A stretch of DNA of 64,000 nt from Gordionus sp. m RMFG-2023 (taxonomy: Eukaryota; Nematomorpha; Gordioida; Chordodea; Parachordodidae), in assembly GCF_954871325.1 (NCBI RefSeq), contig NC_088777.1, positions 3,350,509 through 3,414,508 on the forward strand, in the 5' to 3' direction. The translations under genes and the position numbers were made by a program. The notes under the pieces were generated by a model. That model saw nothing but the letters and a program-made list of their open reading frames with translations. It was not told where the DNA came from and made no database searches. Position 1 is the stretch's first letter, and each line of letters begins with the position of its first letter. Of the stretch, positions 57,640 to 64,000 are shown piece after piece.

Positions 57640-60510
57640 AGAGTAAAGATAAATATGGATGAAGCAGAAATTTGTTTTTTATTAGATACAGGAGCAGAGA
57701 TTAGTTTGATAAGTATAAAGGATTTTATGAGATTTTGGCCAGAGAAAGAATTTGTTACAAAAAAAATAAGAGCCAAACAATTGGATGGTAGCATGGTGAA
57801 AATTTTAGGGTATTATAGGGTAAGGTTACCAGGAGTTAATAAAAGTATAAATTTGTGGATAACTACGTTGAAGATTGAACCAATTTTAGGATGGTATGAT
57901 ATAAGAACGTTAGGTCCAGTTTATAATTGGTGGAAATTTTTTGATACTATCCCTGGAAGTAATGATGAAAATAGTGAAATGATAGATTTCGAGAAAATTA
58001 AGTTACCTAGTATAGAAGATAAACAAGAATTAGTTCTCGATAAACTTAGAAATCGAACACCAGAATTTTTGATTAAATATAGAGTCAAAGAGAATAAGAT
58101 GTTAAGTATAAATTCTTTAGAGGTAACACCCGTCGAAATCAACAAACAGATAATTAAAAAGACAGTAGAACGGGAAGAGATTATCGAAAATAAATATAGC
58201 CATGAAATAAGTATGATTTTGGATCAGTACTTGGAGGTTTTTAAAGAATAATTAGGGACTCTTAAAGATTTTGAAGTAGATATACGATTAGAACAAAATT
58301 ATTGAACCTAAATATTGCTACGCAAGAAGATTGCCGTTCGTGGATGGAAATTAAACAAATGGTTAAAAGAAGGAATTATAAAACCAATAGTGCATAGTGT
58401 ATGGGCAACACCGTTAGTTCCAATAAGAAAGCCGGATAATAGTTTAAGACTGTGTATAGACTATAGAGTATCAGTTAACCCGTGGGTAATAAACGAAAGA
58501 TATCCATTACCTAGAATAGAGCAATTGCTGGCTAATTTAAGAGGAGCAGCAATTTTTTCAAAGATAGATTTTTCGAATGCTTACTTACAAATAAAGGTGA
58601 GTGAGAGAACAAGTAAGATATTAACGATCACAACGCATAGAGGATTATTTGCTTTTTGTCGTTTACCATTTGGTTTGAAAGTATCGGCTCCAATATTTCA
58701 AAGAACAATGGCGGAGTTATTTCAGGGAATAAAGGGAATAATGTATTATTTAGACGATGTTTTGATATCTGGTAGAACAGGAGAAGAGCCCAATGCTAGG
58801 TTAATTAAAGTATTAAATATTATATTAGAAAATGGGTTAAAAGCTAATTTGAAGAAGAGTGGTTTTTGGAGCAAGAAAGATAAAATATTTAGGACATATT
58901 ATAAATGGAAATGAAATTACTCCAATTGCAAAGAATATAGATAAGATAATGAGTATGAGAGCCCCAAATAATAAAATAGAAGTACAGGCGTTTTTAGGAG
59001 CAATGAATTATTATCATCGGTTTGATTCAAAATTTTGCAGAAATCGCCGCCGTTGTATGATTTATTAAAGAAAAATAAAAGGTTTGAATAAGGAGAAGCA
59101 CAGGAGAAAAGTTTCGAAAAATTAAAATTAAAGATGGTAGAGAAACCAATTTTAAATTGTTTCAATGAGGAATTAGATATGATATTAGCGGTTGATGCAT
59201 CTAATGAAGGTATAGGAGGAGTTTTGTTACAGATGACCGATAATGTTGAGAAACCGATTTTATTTTTATCTAGACGGTTTAGTAGCACTGAGAAAAATTA
59301 CTCGACGATCGAGAGAGAGGCTCTGGCTGTGAAATTCGGGCTAGAGAAGTGCAGAGAATATCTGATTGGAAGAAGGTTTATTTTATATACGGATCATAAG
59401 CCGTTGGTAGATTTATTCAAAAAAGAAAATAAAGAACTTATGATGTCACCAAGACTACAGAGATGGTTAATTTTAGTGGGTAATTTCGATTTTGAGATAA
59501 GATTCAGAGCAGGTAAACAAAATTGTTTACTAGATATATTATCGAGATTGTTTAAAAAAGACAGTACAAACAAGGATACAGTAAGCAATAGTTTAGAATA
59601 TATAGAAGAGGAGGAAAAATTAAATAATAATGTTATAAGAATCTTAAAAATAGATACAAGAGAAAGACCGATAACTTATGAATTAGTAAAAGAGATATCC
59701 AGGGAAGATGAAGAATTATTAAGAATTAGAACTTGTTTAAAAGGAGATGCAGAATGGAAGAAGGAAGACCAAGCATTTAAGAATATTAGAAGCGAATTAA
59801 ATATAGAAGACAATTGTTTATTGAGAGGATATAGATTAGTGATACCGAATAAGTTAAGAAAAGAAACCTTAGGTGTAATACATTCAGGTCATCAAGGCAT
59901 AGAGAGAATAAAATATAAAGCAAGAGAATACTTTTGGTGGCCTAGAATGAATAAGGTAATAGAAGAATTAGCTAAGAGCTGTGAAACATGTAATATGTGT
60001 GCTAATGTACCGGCAAGGGATAAGGAAAATAAATGGCCAGAGACAAAGGTGCCATGTGATAGAATACATGTAGATTTTTTAGAATTCGAAAAGAAAAAGT
60101 ACTTTATTATGGTAGATGCTGGTTCAAAATGGATAGATTGTCAACAGGTATTTGGCCTATCTTCAAAAGTAGCGTTGAATAAGTTAAAAGATTTTGTAAG
60201 TAAATATGGATTAATGAAGACATTAGTATCGGATGGGGGTCCAGCATTTAGAGGCAAGGCATTTGATAAGTTTTGTGATAGGTGGAAGATTGAACATATA
60301 TTATCTCCACCATATTAACCAAGAAGTAATGGACAAGCAGAACGAATGGTGGCTATAGTTAAAAATTGGTTAAAAAAAGAAAAATATGGAGAAGGAAAAT
60401 GGTGGTTATTATTATTAGCATACAATAATACTAAGAATAGCAAGGGGAATTCTCCAGCAGAGATGTTTTTAGGTAGAAAAACAAGAACGGAATTAGATTT
60501 TTTGAAAGAA
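57640..60510 (+). other. Pol region of the LTR element (protease, RT, RNase H, integrase)
   Basis: Recognised by LLDTGAEISLIS (protease), VPIRKPDNSLRLCIDYR, SKIDFSNAYLQI and YYLDDVLIS (reverse transcriptase), AVDASNEGIGGVLLQ and YTDHKPL (RNase H), and HSGHQGIERIKYKAREYFWW with CETCNMC and HVDFLEF (integrase). The order protease-RT-RNase H-integrase is that of Ty3/Gypsy. The region is broken and is treated as a fossil. Confidence 0.9.
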
Positions 60511-60719
60511 AAAATAAAGCCAAAAGATAATACATATGATGATAAAATTAAAGTTGGAAGTTTGGTATGGATTCTTCTGTTTGAGGGTCCAGTTAAATGG
60601 GGGAAAGGAATAGTAAGCAAGAATATAGGAAGAAAAAAAGTTGAAGTAGAAATTGAAGGACAAGAAGGGACATATACAAGACACCTGAAACAAATAAGGC
60701 ATAGAAGCTTAGGACATTA

Positions 60720-61090
60720 AAGAGATTTGAGAAATATACGAAGAATTAGAAGAAATAAATTGATGAAAGACATATTTATGAGAATCATAATTTCTGATGA
60801 GACATATTTATGAGAATCATAATTTATAAAGAAATAAATTGATGTTAGACCTATTATGAGAATCATATTTTCTAAAGAAATAAAATTGATGATAAACATA
60901 GTAGGAGAATCATAATTTAAGGAAGGAATAAATGGATGTAATAGAAGGAATCATAAATTGGAAGGAAATAAAATGGATAATAGACCTAGATTCATATTTA
61001 ATAAATGAATAAAAGGTAAGTGGAGAAAATATAATGAAATATAGATAATTAAGAGTTGAAGAATATATAATATGTTTATAAAGTAATTTA
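60720..61090 (+). repeat. Degenerate A-rich tandem repeat inside the LTR element
   Basis: AGAATCATAATTT and AAAGAAATAAATTGATG blocks recur four to five times at 45-65 bp spacing. No coding function seen. Confidence 0.7.
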
Positions 61091-61095
61091 TTTAG

Positions 61096-61420
61096 ATGGC
61101 ATCATACGTCAGAGTAGGGAATAAGATCATAAAGATGAAGATAAGTGAAGTAGACGGATCGGAGGAATCCAATAGATGGATAGAGGCAGAGGCACAACAA
61201 AGATATGGGGATTGGTTACAAGAAATGCCGAGAAGAACACATTGATCGAAGGTTAGCACCTTATGGGATAACGAGGAGACTGGAATGTTGGGCTTGCGGG
61301 GAGGACACAAGTTACGATATTGTCCAAATGTAGAGTTGACAGCGAATAATAATACAAGATTTACCGATGCGAAATATGGTAGAATCATCGAACACTATGG
61401 GGGCAAGGGAGATCTAAAGG
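61096..61420 (+). other. Extra coding-like stretch after integrase
   Basis: Starts MASYVRVGNKIIKMKISEVD. The 3' part is Cys-rich and resembles a single zinc knuckle. It could be a displaced gag-like gene or a lineage-specific accessory gene. It is broken like the rest of the element. Confidence 0.45.
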
Positions 61421-61427
61421 AAGGAGG

Positions 61428-61862
61428 TGTTGTATATGCAAATTAGAATGTTAACTTTTGGAACATAAATAAATTGTAGACAAAGATAATATTTTTTTTG
61501 GGTAATTATTTATGTAAATGATCTTAAAATGAACATAATATTATTTTATAAATTTTCATATATTCAAATTAATTGTAAAACAATTATGATATATATATAG
61601 CGTTAAAAGTGAGATTCGACACCTAATGATTATTAATTTTTTAAAATATAATTTGGATTGCTGATCGAATAAAATATAGTCGTAAAGTTTTTTATTCTTG
61701 ATTATATTATATATTGGGTTATCATAATTTATATATTTTATTTCTTTCTTATTTAGATTCCAATTTAATAATAATTCTAATTGAGAGTGTTAGTTAACAT
61801 CGATAATAATATAATCAACTTCTATATACAATTTCAATTCAAGCTTGCAGGCAACTGCAACA
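61428..61862 (+). repeat. 3' LTR
   Basis: 435 bp, preceded by a polypurine tract (AAAGGAAGGAGG). It matches the 5' LTR over its full length with a dozen or so visible differences and is followed by ATAGG. Confidence 0.92.
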
Positions 61863-61867
61863 ATAGG

Positions 61868-62665
61868 GTTGATGAATATCCTAAGACCAAATAGCTACCA
61901 AGAACTTACAACTTAAGCAGCTAGGAGATTTTTATGGCATATGGCTAAAAGCTAAATTAGAAATTTCTATTTTAACTTTACCCTTTGCTGGTTCTATAAT
62001 ATATGTTATGAATTTTAAAGAGAAACAACTTTTAAACAACAATGCCTTTTTGTCATGCATATATCTAGATTTAAGATCTGTTTTAAAAATGTTAATTTTA
62101 TTTACCATAATTAATAATTTTATTTCACTTTGCATATTTCTATCTATTCATAAAAATAAGAGATTATTTTAATGATATTTTTATATAAATATCAACTACT
62201 TCTGACTAAAGAAAAAAACCAAGGATAGAGGAGCATATTATTAAAATATGTCATAACATGGAATTAAACCTTGTTATAAGAGAAATATTCTAGGGAAGAT
62301 GAATCAACGCCGTTAATGAATCTTCATGTGAAGAGGATTTAGCAGAAAGTCTTTTTTTTTAAAAAAGATGGTAATAAACAAAATCTATTACAAATGTCGG
62401 AGAATATAAATATTTTAGTTAATTTTTCTAAAAGAACCAAGGTTAAATAAAAATATGAAATTTTAGACGAGTGAAGAAATCAAAGTAATTGATACCCAGA
62501 ATTATATAAATTGTCTGATATTATACTGGCAGTAACGGCTACCCAAGTTAATGTGGAAAGATGTTTTCCAACAATTAAATTTACACTATCTCCTTATAGA
62601 TGTAATTTGAGTAAGACTAATCTTGAAAATATATTAATTGTGCGATTTAATAAAAAAAAAATTTA
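61868..62665 (+). pseudogene. hAT transposase fossil, 3' part (continuation after the LTR element)
   Basis: Decayed frames give QLGDFYGIWLKAKLEIS, YVMNFKEKQLLNNNAF and YLDLRSVL (central hAT helices), then ATQVNVERCFPTIKF, LSPYRCNLSKTNLENILIVR (C-terminal dimerisation domain) before a stop near 62665. It belongs with 54965-56086. The next 300 bp hold ACCGAATC/CCGAAC repeats, which look like hAT subterminal motifs (to about 63010). Confidence 0.75.
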
Positions 62666-63079
62666 AGTTAATAAAGATAAACATTGTTCACATTAAAATT
62701 AATCATTGATATTTATTTGTTATATTTAAAAATTAAATATTATTTTATAATGTGCAATTAATAAAAATGAAGGTTTTATTTTTAATATATCCGTTTTTTA
62801 TTTTAATGATGAAGTAAGAAAAAAATATTCTTCCTTGTACATAATTCGAATGTAGGTTTGAATACAAAATTGTTTAAACCAGTTTTTAGAGGTTCTAACC
62901 TAAACGATATTTTTATTTTTTACGAACCGAATCTGAATCCGAACTTTAAACCGTTATTTTTATCCAAAACTGAAGCCGAAATCGATATTTGTTTCGGGTT
63001 GAATTCCTGGTTCTTACCCTATGAATTTTATTATAGATATTTAAGATCAACTATTGCAGACTTTTGGATATGAAAAATT

Positions 63080-63665
63080 TTTAACCCTAGCCACGCTCAC
63101 GGAGCTACCTATTAATGATATTGATATGACAGAAAATGTGTATCGGAGCCTTGAAAACCTACTCACCAAACAGCTCATATAAATTTTCAAATATAGGCAT
63201 AAATGATTGTATTATAAATAATCTTTAAAAAAAAAAATTAATTTCTTGGAGCGATTTTAAAAGAAAATGGATTTCAATTTAAAAAAAAAGGTTTGAAATA
63301 TCTCTTATAAAATTATTTATGGGGTTTTTTTAAAATTAATATTATCCACATTTTAAAACAAAATATATATTATTATGTTTATATATAATTAAGTGATCTT
63401 TATAATAATACTTTTTTTAAAAAAAATATTTGGAATATCTAAAAAACAAATTAATCGATAAGTTGAATAATGGATTTTAGCCATGAGGCGAGTAAAGTTA
63501 TTCATGTATAATTCGTAAAAAATTCAACCACATTTATTTATCATTATATACAAAAAAAAAATTAACGATTTTGATTGGATGGCGTAGTCGGTAATAATAT
63601 CGTAGCTCTAGGTTTAAATCCATGAAAATAAATTTTTAGCTTATTTTTTCTGATGCTAATTAGAT
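63080..63665 (+). repeat. Interspersed repeat, copy B, with tRNA-like head
   Basis: Aligns with 42590-43135. At 63580-63625 TGGCGTAGTCGG and GGTTTAAATCC resemble RNA polymerase III A and B boxes about 30 bp apart, so part of it may be a tRNA-derived SINE. It is interrupted by the MITE at 63667. Confidence 0.5.
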
Positions 63666-63666
63666 G

Positions 63667-63857
63667 TAGTGTTCTTAAATGGCTCGTTTTTAGCGATTTT
63701 TAAAAACGACTAACTCAATATTTTAGCCAAAATATTGACCTAAGCCTAGAGATTTCCATAATATATGTCTAGACCTTTCTTTCTTCTATGAGCAAAATCT
63801 TCAGACTTACCTAATATTTTTCTGGATAAAATATTGAGTTAGCCGAAATCGTTTAAC
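63667..63857 (-). mobile_element. hAT MITE, copy B
   Basis: Same family as 40741-40953, inserted in the opposite orientation. Ends TAGTGTTCTTAAA… and …GTTTAACAACACTA. Flanks ATTAGATG and ACTAGATT match the single unduplicated site AATTAGGTTTTG in the related repeat at 43125. Confidence 0.8.
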
Positions 63858-64000
63858 AACACTAACTAGATTTTGTGGGTTACGTAATATTTATAGCTTG
63901 ATTTCACCTTTCAATATTTTGTAAAAGGAGGTTTTATTGCATTTTAATAAAATTAAATGATCAAAGCATTTAGAGGATTACGTTATGAATGTTAAAAGAA

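Larger units (their letters stand above)
56087..61862 (+). mobile_element. Ty3/Gypsy LTR element, nearly complete in outline but broken
   Basis: A 5.8-kb element with LTRs at 56087-56523 and 61428-61862 and a 5-bp target duplication ATAGG. Parts in order: a short 5' region with hydrophobic stretches (about 56525-56920), three CCHC zinc knuckles (about 57010-57190), an Asn-rich linker, an aspartic protease (about 57640-57920, DTGA), reverse transcriptase (about 58370-58800, YLDD), RNase H (about 59150-59530), integrase (about 59850-60500, HHCC and DDE core), an A-rich repetitive stretch (60720-61090) and an extra coding-like stretch (about 61096-61420). The two LTRs look about 95% alike by eye, so it is the youngest large insertion here. 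It carries at least four breaks and cannot be active as it stands. Confidence 0.9.

Overview
This is a very AT-rich eukaryotic window. It is almost certainly from an invertebrate animal: it carries an intronless seven-transmembrane receptor of the FMRFamide-receptor style, piggyBac and hAT DNA transposons, a LINE and Ty3/Gypsy-type elements. Exons separated by introns of about 43-68 bp, long homopolymers and (GAAA)n microsatellites point to a small, AT-drifted genome. The species cannot be named from the sequence. Nothing bacterial is present (no operons, no CRISPR).

Layout. 0-1.6 kb: the 3' part of a hAT transposase fossil, split by a GGCCCGG-rich MITE and itself lying against a piggyBac scrap. 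4.6-5.1 kb: a compound microsatellite and a C2H2 zinc-finger scrap. 5.5-12.7 kb and 29.2-36.3 kb: two direct copies of one segment of about 7 kb, each holding ten matching micro-exons (24-36 bp, every one phase 1 and a multiple of three) of an unknown, apparently extracellular protein. 14.1-22.4 kb: piggyBac remains, one with both ends, plus a broken Ty3/Gypsy-type fossil with a 5-bp target duplication. 24.7-26.2 kb: a BED-type hAT fossil. 26.4-26.95 kb: an old fragment of the LINE that reappears at 46-51 kb. 36.4-39.3 kb: a hAT scrap and the one clearly intact gene, the receptor; an inverted, decayed copy of the same stretch lies at 51.5-53.8 kb. 39.8-41.1 kb: a probable Mutator-like element with a hAT MITE inside. 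41.2-44.3 kb: assorted repeats. 46.4-50.8 kb: a LINE with a 300-bp tandem array in front of its ORF and far higher GC than its surroundings. 54.4-54.9 kb: an intronless HOP2 (PSMC3IP) pseudogene. 55.0-62.7 kb: a hAT fossil interrupted by a fairly young but broken Ty3/Gypsy element. 63.1-63.9 kb: a repeat with a tRNA-like head and a second copy of the hAT MITE, for which an empty site exists at 43.1 kb.

The best candidate for something undescribed is the duplicated micro-exon gene. Two diverged copies keep every exon length, phase and reading frame while the introns have taken insertions. The receptor (DRY replaced by NQL, no TM3 cysteine, long first and third cytoplasmic loops) is the second. 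The rest is a layered transposon record that gives relative ages.
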